Source: Patescibacteria group bacterium UBA2211 (GTDB lineage: Bacteria > Patescibacteriota > Minisyncoccia > Minisyncoccales > Minisyncoccaceae). Taken from it: a stretch of DNA of 64,000 bases. The stretch is from positions 124,001-188,000 of the forward strand of contig DCUP01000003.1 of assembly GCA_002327845.1 (NCBI GenBank), in the 5' to 3' direction. Shown piece by piece: positions 16,050 through 24,100 of this stretch; the stretch's first letter is position 1, and each line of letters begins with the position of its first letter. A program made the position numbers and the translations under genes. The notes under the pieces were generated by a model. It made no database searches. It was not told where the DNA came from and saw only the letters and a program-made list of their open reading frames with translations.

Positions 16050-16125
16050 ATTCTGGACATTCTGGACACGATTCTGGACAAACTGTGGATATTCTGGACA
16101 AATTGGGGACAATTCTGGACAAACT
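16050..16125. repeat. Iteron-like array of ATTCTGGACA
   Basis: Five exact copies of ATTCTGGACA start at 16050, 16059, 16071, 16091 and 16112; the last three are 20-21 bases apart, close to two helical turns. Related segments CTGTGGAT, TTGGGGAC and CTGTGGAC fill the spacers. On the reverse strand the units read TTTGTCCAGAAT and TCCACAG, loosely resembling DnaA boxes; ATATCCACA is one base from TTATCCACA. The array ends at the 3' end of tRNA-Val. It may be part of a replication origin or a protein-binding array. Confidence 0.8.
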
Positions 16126-16126
16126 G

Positions 16127-16197
16127 TGGACCTGATAAGAATCGGACTTATATTACTACCGTGTGAAGGTAATGTTCTGCCATTGAACTACAGGTCC
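16127..16197 (-). tRNA. tRNA-Val (anticodon CAC)
   Basis: Acceptor GGACCTG/CAGGTCC, D arm GTTC/GAAC, anticodon stem TTACC/GGTAG with loop TTCACAC. The T loop reads TCCGATT, with C at position 55 where T is almost invariant. Its 3' end merges with the last iteron unit. Confidence 0.88.
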
Positions 16198-16202
16198 TGA
16201 GA

Positions 16203-16218
16203 TGTTTCACGTGAAACA
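16203..16218. other. parS-like centromere site 3
   Basis: Perfect TGTTTCACGTGAAACA, five bases upstream of the tRNA-Val gene. Confidence 0.85.
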
Positions 16219-16245
16219 TTTGAAACAAGAAAGAAGTAAATCTTG

Positions 16246-16316
16246 TGGACCTGATGAGAATTGAACTCATATCTCTGCAATGCGAATGCAGTATTCTACC
16301 GTTGGACTACAGGCCC
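16246..16316 (-). tRNA. tRNA-Ala (anticodon CGC)
   Basis: Acceptor GGGCCTG/CAGGTCC with the G3-T70 wobble that identifies alanine tRNAs, anticodon stem CTGCA/TGCAG with loop TTCGCAT, T loop TTCAATT. CCA is not encoded. Confidence 0.9.
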
Positions 16317-16322
16317 AGACAA

Positions 16323-16338
16323 TGTTTCACGTGAAACA
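16323..16338. other. parS-like centromere site 4
   Basis: Perfect TGTTTCACGTGAAACA between tRNA-Ala and cca. Confidence 0.85.
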
Positions 16339-16348
16339 TTTATGGAAG

Positions 16349-16364
16349 TGTTTCACGTGAAACA
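16349..16364. other. parS-like centromere site 5
   Basis: Perfect TGTTTCACGTGAAACA inside an 18-base palindrome (GTG...CAC). It ends one base before the stop codon of cca. Confidence 0.85.
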
Positions 16365-17858
16365 CTATGAAATCCAGTATTTTTCTTTTGTTTGTTGATC
16401 TTCCTTTGTAATTACCTTATTTTTTTCTTCTTTGGCTTCTTTAGCTAGACTATTTAATTCTTCTTCGTTTAATTTACCCAATTCTTTCAATCTTTTGTTT
16501 AAGTATGATTTTTTGTTATTTTTTGGTTCTTTTAACACATCTTCCAGTAATACGTCTAATATCATTCCTACTTTCGGGGATGGTTTAATTTTTAACGTGT
16601 CCATTACTTCTTGGCCATTAATTTTAAGCATTTTGACAGAAACAGGGTCTTTAGACACTTTTTCTATCATATATTTAAGATGTCTTAGTTTATATGGTTC
16701 AGCCTTAGGACAACCAGAGCCAATTCTATCGGCCATTCTTAATTGTAATAGTTCTTCAACGCTTTCTAATCCAACGTTTTTAATTAATCTTCTAACTGAA
16801 GATTCGCCAACCTCGTCTACGTTGTAGTAAAAGAGGTGATATCTAACTAGATTAGTTATTTTAATGATATCTTTTTTAGGAAATCTTAAGCAATCGAGCA
16901 CTTTTTTGGTCATTTGAGCGCCAATTATTTCATGATTATAAAAGGTTGAATTAACTCCTTCACCTCTTTTAGATCTTGGTTTTCCGATATCATGCAACAA
17001 GGAAGCCATGCGAACATGAAAATTAAAACCCTTTTTAGCTGAATAATTCAAGCATTCAAGATTATGTTTATAACAATCATAAACATGATGTTTGTTCTGA
17101 TCAACCTCAAATCCCTCCTCTAATTCCGGTATTATATAGGTTAATAATCCCTTATTTCTTAATGATTCAATTCCATGCATAGCATTTTCGCTATTAATGA
17201 TCTTAACCAACTCATCCCTTATCCTTTCTTTGGATATTTTTTCTAATAAAAATGCACTATCTTTAATGGCTTGTTTAGTTTTTTCTTCAATTGTCCAATT
17301 CTCACCTAGGGTAGTTTTTAATCTTACTGCTCTCATCATTCTTAGGGCATCCTCAGAAAACCTCTCTTTTGCGGTACCTACAGCACGAATGATTTGATTT
17401 TTTAAGTCTTTTTGACCATCAAATAAATCAATGATTTCAATTTCTGACCTATTTTTGATAGTCATAGCAATAGCATTTACCGTAAAATCCCTTCTTTTTA
17501 AATCTTCTTCAATGGTTTTTGACCAAGTAACCTTATCGGGATGTCTACTATCACTATAAATAGCTTCCTTTCTATAGGTAGTTATTTCGATAATCTCAAA
17601 ATTATCATTTTTTTGAGGAAAAGCGACACCAACCGTGCCGAAATCATTTTCATAGAAAGTTTTGATTTTTAAGTTATTAAAAACCTTTTGAATTTCTTCG
17701 GGAGTAGCATTAGTAGTAAGATCCCAGTCAGCAGGGGATTTATCTCTTAAAAAATCTCTAGTACATCCTCCGACAATATAGGCCTCAAAACCTTGCTTTT
17801 GCAAGTTGTCGAGACAAAAGAAAACTTTTTCAGGAATCATACTTAAATCCTTTTTCAT
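16365..17858 (-). CDS. cca: CCA tRNA nucleotidyltransferase with HD domain
   Basis: A 497-residue protein that adds or repairs the 3' CCA end of tRNAs, needed here because most tRNA genes in the window do not encode CCA. The class II nucleotidyltransferase head has VGGCTRDFLRDKSPADWDL, with the catalytic Asp pair in DWD, then RRDFTVNAIA and the RNA-binding neck region (EDALRMMRAVRL). An HD phosphohydrolase domain follows (HVRMASLLHDIGKPRS). A Lys/Glu-rich tail of about 60 residues closes the protein. Transcription starts divergently from nusA, and the predicted mRNA is leaderless. The gene ends against parS site 5. Confidence 0.95.
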   Translation of the reverse strand: MKKDLSMIPEKVFFCLDNLQKQGFEAYIVGGCTRDFLRDKSPADWDLTTNATPEEIQKVFNNLKIKTFYENDFGTVGVAFPQKNDNFEIIEITTYRKEAIYSDSRHPDKVTWSKTIEEDLKRRDFTVNAIAMTIKNRSEIEIIDLFDGQKDLKNQIIRAVGTAKERFSEDALRMMRAVRLKTTLGENWTIEEKTKQAIKDSAFLLEKISKERIRDELVKIINSENAMHGIESLRNKGLLTYIIPELEEGFEVDQNKHHVYDCYKHNLECLNYSAKKGFNFHVRMASLLHDIGKPRSKRGEGVNSTFYNHEIIGAQMTKKVLDCLRFPKKDIIKITNLVRYHLFYYNVDEVGESSVRRLIKNVGLESVEELLQLRMADRIGSGCPKAEPYKLRHLKYMIEKVSKDPVSVKMLKINGQEVMDTLKIKPSPKVGMILDVLLEDVLKEPKNNKKSYLNKRLKELGKLNEEELNSLAKEAKEEKNKVITKEDQQTKEKYWIS

Positions 17859-17864
17859 GAGTAT

Positions 17865-17893
17865 ATAATATCTTAATTTATTTAACTTGACAA
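17865..17893 (-). promoter_or_regulatory. Predicted cca promoter, overlapping the nusA promoter
   Basis: Reverse strand: TTGTCA (17888-17893), 17-base spacer, TATTAT (17865-17870), six bases to the ATG at 17858. Its -35 shares five bases with the nusA -35 on the other strand, so the two polymerases cannot bind together. Confidence 0.65.
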
Positions 17894-17914
17894 CTGCATT
17901 TCTTTTGATAGAAT
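17887..17914 (+). promoter_or_regulatory. Predicted nusA promoter
   Basis: TTGACA (17887-17892), 16-base spacer, TAGAAT (17909-17914). The predicted start near 17921 gives a leader of about 90 bases that contains a terminator-like hairpin. Confidence 0.65.
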
Positions 17915-17942
17915 ATAGACAAGTAAAGGTAGTTTTTTGATT

Positions 17943-17965
17943 GGTCGGATTGTTCCGATCTTTTT
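17943..17965 (+). promoter_or_regulatory. Terminator-like hairpin (attenuator candidate) in the nusA leader
   Basis: Stem GGTCGGA/TCCGATC with a TTGT loop (17943-17960) followed by TTTTT, placed between the promoter and the nusA ATG. An intrinsic terminator here would let NusA, which stimulates termination, limit its own synthesis, as reported in other bacteria. I see no competing antiterminator helix. Confidence 0.55.
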
Positions 17966-18009
17966 ATTAATAAGTAGTAAATTAAGAAAAATAATAAATA
18001 AAAAAGAAT

Positions 18010-19269
18010 ATGGATTTTCAATCATTTTTATCGGCCATATCTCAAATTGCAGACGAGAAAGGCTTATCACAAGAAAAAGTTTTAGAAACAGTTGAACATG
18101 CTTTAGCTTCAGCCTATAAAAAAGAATACGGGAAGAAGGGTCAAGTTATTAAGGCGAAGATTAATTCTAAAGGAGGAAAGATTGAATTTTGGAGAGTGAG
18201 AAATGTCGTAGATGATACAATGGTATATATCCCTGAAAAAGTTGAAGTCGAAGGTGAAGAACCATCTGAACAAGAAGAAGTATCAGTAAAGATTAAAGAT
18301 AGCTACCGACCAACTGAAGCCGAATTAAATACTGAAGAATCAGAAAAAGAAGGAGAGGAAACAGAGAGAAGAGTAAGGTATAATGCCGAGAAGCATATAC
18401 TAATCGAAGAAGTAAAAGAAATAGATTCAAAATTAAAAGCAGGCGAAGAATTAATTATTCCCTTAGAAGCAAAAGAAGATTTTGGAAGAATTGCTGCTCA
18501 AACTGCTAAACAAGTTGTTTTACAGAAGATAAGAGAAGCTGAAAAAGAAGTTGTCTTGGCTGAATATAAATCAAAAGAAGGGGAGATTGTTTCGGGAATT
18601 GCGCAAAGAATTGAAGGAATTAATGTTTACTTTGATATTGGTAAATCATTGGGAGTATTGCCTAAAGAAGAACAAATCAGGGGTGAATTCTATAAAGAAG
18701 GACAGAGGTTAAAGCTATATGTTCTACGTGTTGATACAACCCCAAAAGGACCAATTATTTTATTATCTAGAAGTTATCCTAAATTAATTTCTAAGTTATT
18801 TGAATTAGAAGTTCCTGAGATATCAGGTGGTCAAATTGAGATTAAATCAATAGCTAGAGAACCTGGTTCAAGAACTAAGATTGCGGTATTATCTAATGCC
18901 GAAGGAGTTGATCCAATTGGAGCCATGGTTGGACAAAGGGGAGTGAGAGTAGCAGCAGTAATGTCTGAATTAGGCGGAGAAAAGATTGATATTATTGAAT
19001 ACGATGAAGAGCCAACTAAGTTCATCGCTAATGCTTTATCACCAGCTAAAATCATTAATGTGATTGCTGAAGCTAAGAATGTTGCAACCGTTGTTGTGCC
19101 TAAAGATCAATTATCTTTAGCGATTGGGAAAGACGGACAAAATGTTAGATTAGCTGCCAAATTAACTGGCTGGAAAATCGACGTTAAGAGCGAAGAACAA
19201 ATCAATGAAAAAAATGACGATGAAGAAGAGCTGGATATTGACGATGAAGAAGAGTCAACAGCTGAATAA
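18010..19269 (+). CDS. nusA: Transcription termination/antitermination factor NusA
   Basis: A 419-residue RNA polymerase-binding factor. The order is: N-terminal domain (FLSAISQIADEKGLSQEKVLETVEHAL), an acidic insertion (about 80-120), S1 domain (about 190-255, GEIVSGIAQRIEG), KH1 (about 280-345, SRTKIAVLSNAEGVDPIGAMVGQRGVR region) and KH2 (QLSLAIGKDGQNVRLAAKL). It ends in an acidic tail, DDEEELDIDDEEE. The C-terminal acidic repeats of E. coli NusA are absent, as in many bacteria. It is first in a run with tig and clpP. Confidence 0.96.
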   Translation: MDFQSFLSAISQIADEKGLSQEKVLETVEHALASAYKKEYGKKGQVIKAKINSKGGKIEFWRVRNVVDDTMVYIPEKVEVEGEEPSEQEEVSVKIKDSYRPTEAELNTEESEKEGEETERRVRYNAEKHILIEEVKEIDSKLKAGEELIIPLEAKEDFGRIAAQTAKQVVLQKIREAEKEVVLAEYKSKEGEIVSGIAQRIEGINVYFDIGKSLGVLPKEEQIRGEFYKEGQRLKLYVLRVDTTPKGPIILLSRSYPKLISKLFELEVPEISGGQIEIKSIAREPGSRTKIAVLSNAEGVDPIGAMVGQRGVRVAAVMSELGGEKIDIIEYDEEPTKFIANALSPAKIINVIAEAKNVATVVVPKDQLSLAIGKDGQNVRLAAKLTGWKIDVKSEEQINEKNDDEEELDIDDEEESTAE

Positions 19270-19281
19270 TTTTTTAAAAAA

Positions 19282-20523
19282 ATGAAATACGAAATTAAAG
19301 AAATATCAACAATAAAGAGAAAGGTTGAAATAGAGGTAACCCCCGAAGAATTTGAAAATTACTATACCCAAGCTCTATCAGAAATATCAAAAGGAGTCGA
19401 ACTACCTGGCTTTAGAAAAGGAAAAGTTCCCGAAAAAATAGTCGAAGAAAAGGTAAGTCAAGAAGGTGTTCTTGGAGAAGCTTCTGAGGCGGCAGTTAGA
19501 GATAATTGGATTAAAATAGTTAAAGAATCAGGAGTGGAAGCAGTGTCTCAACCAAAGATAGAAATTGTTAAAGTTGCCAGAGGTAATCCTTTTATTTTTA
19601 CCGCTGAATTTGAAATACTTCCAGAAATAAAATTACCTGATTTAAAAAGTATTAAGGTAGAAAAAAAAGAAATAAAAATTGAAGAAAAAGAAATCGAAGA
19701 CACTCTTAACTGGCTAAGACAATCAAGAGCCAAGACAACTAAAAAAGATGGAGCAGCTGAAAATAATGACTTTATTGAATTTTCTTTTTCTTGTTTAAAT
19801 ATTGAAAACGATCCCATAAAAAAAGATAGAATCGTTGTTGGAAAAAGTCACTACATTCCTGGCATGGAAGAAGCATTAATTGGAATGAAAGAGGGAGAAG
19901 AAAAAGATTTTGAGACAGAAAATCCTCAAGACAAAAAAGAGAAATTAAAAATACATGTTAAGATTGATTCGGTGAATAAAATGGAATTGCCAGAAATTAA
20001 CGACGAGTGGGCTAAAACCTTGGGCAAATTTACAGATGTTAATTCTTTAAAAGAAGATATTAAAAAAGGAATAATTGAAGAGAAAGAAATTGCTCAAAAA
20101 CAACAGAGAAGGGAAGAGGCAATCAAAAAGATTTTAGAAAAAACAAAGTTTGAAGTTCCCGAAGTATTAGTTGAGAGGGAAGTCGGATTCATGATGGACA
20201 ATATTAAATCGAGAGTTAATTCTGAATTGCAAATTAGCCTAGAAGAATATTTGAAACAGATAAAAAAGACCGAAGAAGAATTAAAAAAAGATTTCAAAAA
20301 AATAGCGGAAGAAAGAGTAAAAGGATTCTTGGTCTTGCATCAAATATCTAAAGATGAGAAAATGGAAATAGGAGAGGAGGAAATAAATCAGAAAATAGAA
20401 GAGCTACTTAGTCAATACCCAGACAAAGAAGCAGCCAGAAAGAATATGAACATGGAACAAGCAAAGATGTATATAGAAGATGATTTAAAAAGAGAAAGAA
20501 TATTTAAATTATTTGATTGTTAA
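19282..20523 (+). CDS. tig: Trigger factor (ribosome-associated chaperone and peptidyl-prolyl isomerase)
   Basis: A 413-residue protein that binds nascent chains at the ribosomal exit tunnel. The ribosome-binding signature [17 protein letters not shown] (about residues 35-52; family GFRKGKxP) is present. An FKBP-like PPIase domain (about 150-230, [21 protein letters not shown]) and a long helical C-terminal domain follow. It starts 12 bases after nusA and lies directly ahead of clpP, the common tig-clpP pairing of nascent-chain folding with proteolysis. Confidence 0.95.
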   Translation: MKYEIKEISTIKRKVEIEVTPEEFENYYTQALSEISKGVELPGFRKGKVPEKIVEEKVSQEGVLGEASEAAVRDNWIKIVKESGVEAVSQPKIEIVKVARGNPFIFTAEFEILPEIKLPDLKSIKVEKKEIKIEEKEIEDTLNWLRQSRAKTTKKDGAAENNDFIEFSFSCLNIENDPIKKDRIVVGKSHYIPGMEEALIGMKEGEEKDFETENPQDKKEKLKIHVKIDSVNKMELPEINDEWAKTLGKFTDVNSLKEDIKKGIIEEKEIAQKQQRREEAIKKILEKTKFEVPEVLVEREVGFMMDNIKSRVNSELQISLEEYLKQIKKTEEELKKDFKKIAEERVKGFLVLHQISKDEKMEIGEEEINQKIEELLSQYPDKEAARKNMNMEQAKMYIEDDLKRERIFKLFDC

Positions 20524-20527
20524 AAAT

Positions 20528-21109
20528 ATGTTAATACCAACAGTTATAGAAAAAACACAAGCTGGAGAAAGAGCATATGATATTTATTCAAGGCTTTTAA
20601 AAGATAGGATTATTTTTCTAGCTGGTACTATCGATGACCATATAGCTAATACTGTAGTAGCTCAAATGCTTTTTTTAGCATCTAAAGATCCCAAAAAAGA
20701 TATTCAATTATATATTAATAGTCCTGGTGGTTCAGTAACAGCCGGTTTAGCAATTTATGATACGATGCAGTATATTAAGCCAGACGTTTCAACTGTTTCG
20801 ATTGGAATGTCTGCTTCAATGGGGGCCTTAATTCTTGCTGCCGGAGCAAAGGGAAAGAGATATGCTTTGCCTAATTCAGAAATTCTTCTTCATCAGGTAA
20901 TGGGAGGAGCAAAAGGACAAGCCTCAGAGATAGAGATTACTGCTAAGCAGATTTTAAAGATAAAGGAGCAGATGAATAAGATATTAGCTAAGCACACTGG
21001 ACAATCTTTATCAAAAATTGCTCAAGATACTGATAGAGATTTCTATCTTTCAGCCGAAGAAGCAAAAGCATATGGAGTAGTTGATGAGGTTATCTTTCCT
21101 AAGAAATAA
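20528..21109 (+). CDS. clpP: ATP-dependent Clp protease proteolytic subunit ClpP
   Basis: Serine protease that forms a double heptameric chamber served by Clp ATPases. The catalytic Ser is in [14 protein letters not shown], the His in ILLHQVMGG and the Asp in [13 protein letters not shown]. About 193 residues, the normal size. A TTG at 20513 opens the frame earlier and would overlap tig; I chose the ATG at 20528 because it gives the usual N-terminus ([20 protein letters not shown]). No Clp ATPase gene lies in the window. Confidence 0.96.
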   Translation: MLIPTVIEKTQAGERAYDIYSRLLKDRIIFLAGTIDDHIANTVVAQMLFLASKDPKKDIQLYINSPGGSVTAGLAIYDTMQYIKPDVSTVSIGMSASMGALILAAGAKGKRYALPNSEILLHQVMGGAKGQASEIEITAKQILKIKEQMNKILAKHTGQSLSKIAQDTDRDFYLSAEEAKAYGVVDEVIFPKK

Positions 21110-21115
21110 AATTTA

Positions 21116-21144
21116 TTGACAATTTGTTTTGATATTGAGATAAT
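21116..21144 (+). promoter_or_regulatory. Predicted promoter of the giant surface protein
   Basis: TTGACA (21116-21121), 17-base spacer, GATAAT (21139-21144), about 30 bases before the ATG at 21175. It begins seven bases after the clpP stop. Confidence 0.65.
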
Positions 21145-21174
21145 AAAAATATAAAAAATATCAAAATAAAAAAC

Positions 21175-24100
21175 ATGTCCTCAAAAATTAATAACAAAAA
21201 GATTATTGCATTAATTTCGGTAATTTTGTTTTTAGTTGTTGGGGCATTTTTGTTTTTTTATGAATCAGACAAGGCTCCACTTTCTGTTTCCGCCGAAGGT
21301 GAAGGTTGGGTGATTCAAGAAAATTATAGAAAACCCATAACCATTACAAATAACGGTTCTGGTTATGCAGTTGTTCAATTTACTACCGTCGGTACTTCTT
21401 CTTGGACAGTTCCAGCTGGAGTTACTTCTGTTGATTATCTTGTTATCGGTGGTGGAGGTGGTGCAGGAGGATGGAGTGCTTATGGAGGAAATTCATATCA
21501 TAACGGAGGAGGAGGTGGTGGTGGTTTTGTTGAAGGAACTACATCTGTTACTCCTGGAAATGGTATTACTGTTACTGTTGGTGCAGGAGGGGCTGGGGGT
21601 GGACAAGCAACGGTTGGTTCTGATGGAAGTAATAGTGTTTTTGGTACAATAATTGCTTTGGGGGGTGGTGGCGGTGGATCATTTGATAAGGCTACTCCTA
21701 CGGGAGGTGGTTCTGGTGGTGGTGGCGGTGGTTCTGATTATGGAGGACCATATGCTGGAGGAGCAGCTGAACAACCAGGTTCTCCTTCTGGTGGTTATGG
21801 ATATGCAGGAGGGAGTGGATATCAGAATGCCGGAGGAGGAGAAATTGCTGGAGGCGGAGGTGGTGGTGCAGGGCAAGCTGGTACGGCTGGAGCATATAGG
21901 GCTGCCGGAAAGGGAGGTGATGGGCGAGCATCAGCTATAACCGGATCTAGTGTAACTTATGCTGGAGGAGGCGGAGGGTTAGGGGCTATGTCATATAGTC
22001 CTGTCGGTGCAGGTGGTACTGGAGGCGGTGGTGCTGGAGTTTATGGAGCCGTTGGTACCGCTGGTACTTCCGGTCTTGGAGGAGGAGGTGGTGGTGGACA
22101 AACAGGTGGTGCCGGAGGTTCTGGTAGAGTTATTCTTCGTTATCCTGCTCCAGCTACAATCTTAACTAATTATCAGGTAAAATTAACAATTCCATTTGTT
22201 GCAAATATGAGAGGGGATTTTGGTGACTTAAGATTTACATCTTCAGATGGATCAACGCCACTTTCTTATTGGATTGAATCGTATACGGCTTCGACTTCGG
22301 CAGTTGTTTGGGTAAAGGTTCCTTCTCTTTCTAGTGGCAATACTACAATATATATGTATTATGGAAATTCTTGGACAACTACTTTGAGTAATGGAACCAA
22401 TACGTTTGATTTTTTTGATGATTTTTCAGCTGCAAGTATTGATACAACAAAGTGGACGCTTACTGGTACTCCAACAATTGTAAGTGGGGTTGCTAATATT
22501 AATAATAATCAAGGTATTCAGCAGACAACACCTCTTTCTACGCCAATTATTTTTAATGTTAAATATCAAAGACCTTCGTATTATAGAAATAGAACCAATA
22601 CGGTTCCTTGGACTACAGGCATTGCTGATGTGGGAGATTTTTCTACTTCTTTATATTGGGGTGATTTTACTGGAACAACACTAACAAATAATAATTGGTA
22701 TTTATTTAGTCATGTTTATACTCCGACGACATATTATTGGAATATTAATGATTACACATCTGGTTCATCAGTATTTACAAGAAACGGAGCTTACTCTGGA
22801 GCATCAGCGTATTTATATTATCGTTCAACTGAATCAACAAGTTCTCAGATGAGATTAGATTGGGTTATGGCTCGCAAATATGCTGCAACAGAACCAACTT
22901 TTTCCATTGGAACCGAAGAGGTTGCGATTGGCGCTGTTTGTGGTTCAAGTAACGGCTCTACTTTTGATTCTGCTCCAACAATCAATCTTTGCACTACGGG
23001 AACAGCTTCTGCTGTGGCGGGTAGTGGTCCTTGGACTTGGACTTGTAATGGATCTTGGGCATCGGCTTCTTGTATGGCGAATGCTACAATTAGTGGTAGT
23101 TCTACTCTAAGCGGTTCATATACAATTGAAAAATATGTTGGAGTAGGTTCAACTAACTGGACCGTTCCTACTGGAGTTACTAGTGCAGAGATTTTACTTG
23201 TTGGAGGAGGAGGTGGTGGTGGTATGGATATGGGTGGAGGTGGTGGTGCTGGCTCAGTTAGTTCTGATGCATCATATTCTCTAACTGCTGGAACTAAAAC
23301 GATAACCGTTGGAGCTGGAGGTCTTGGTGCTCCGGCTGCCTGGACAAACGGCCAACAAGGAGGTCATCAATTTACGATTCCTGCAACCAAGGGTGGAAAT
23401 ACGAGTTTTGATGGGCAAATAGCAGAAGGAGGTGGTTTCGGAGGAAGTTCTTATTATAACTATACTCCAGGTATTGCGGGTGGAAATGGTGGATCTGGTG
23501 GTGGTGCTAGCGGTTACAACCCTAATGCCGGAACTTTTTATGGAGGGACTGCAAGTGGAATTGGTGGAGGGAATAATGGAGGAAATAGTACAGCGGCATA
23601 TTATTCGGGTGGTGGAGGAGGAGCCGGAGCAGCAGGAGAAACTTCAACTTCATCTGTTGGAGCGAATGGTGGTATAGGTATTTCTAATTCTATTTTAGGA
23701 ACTGCTTATTATTGGGGTGGTGGTGGAGGAGGAGCCGGACATACGGTGTGTGGTGGAACTGGTGGAACTGGCGGTGGTGGTGGTGGTGCAAATTGTAGTT
23801 CTGCTGGTGGTAGTGGAATAAATAATGGTGGAACTGGTGGAGCAAGTATTAATAGTCCTGGTGGAAATGGTGGAGCATATACTGGCGGTGGTGGTGGAGG
23901 AGGATCACATTATAATTATAATAATAGAGGTGGAAATGGTGGATCTGGTATTTTTGTTATAAAGTACTTAACACAATATCTTGATGGATGGTCATACAGA
24001 AAACCGGTAACGATAAGCAATACTAGTGGGGCTGTTTTAAATAGTTATCAAATTAAATTCACGGTTACTTATGCTAGCGGTAAAATGAAATCTGATTTTA

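Noticed and set aside
16050..16125. CRISPR array
   Set aside because: Repeats are ten bases with short, related spacers, and no cas genes are nearby.
21365..21940. Leu/Val-rich frames inside the giant surface protein gene
   Set aside because: Shifted readings of glycine codons (GGT/GGA) produce such hydrophobic strings.
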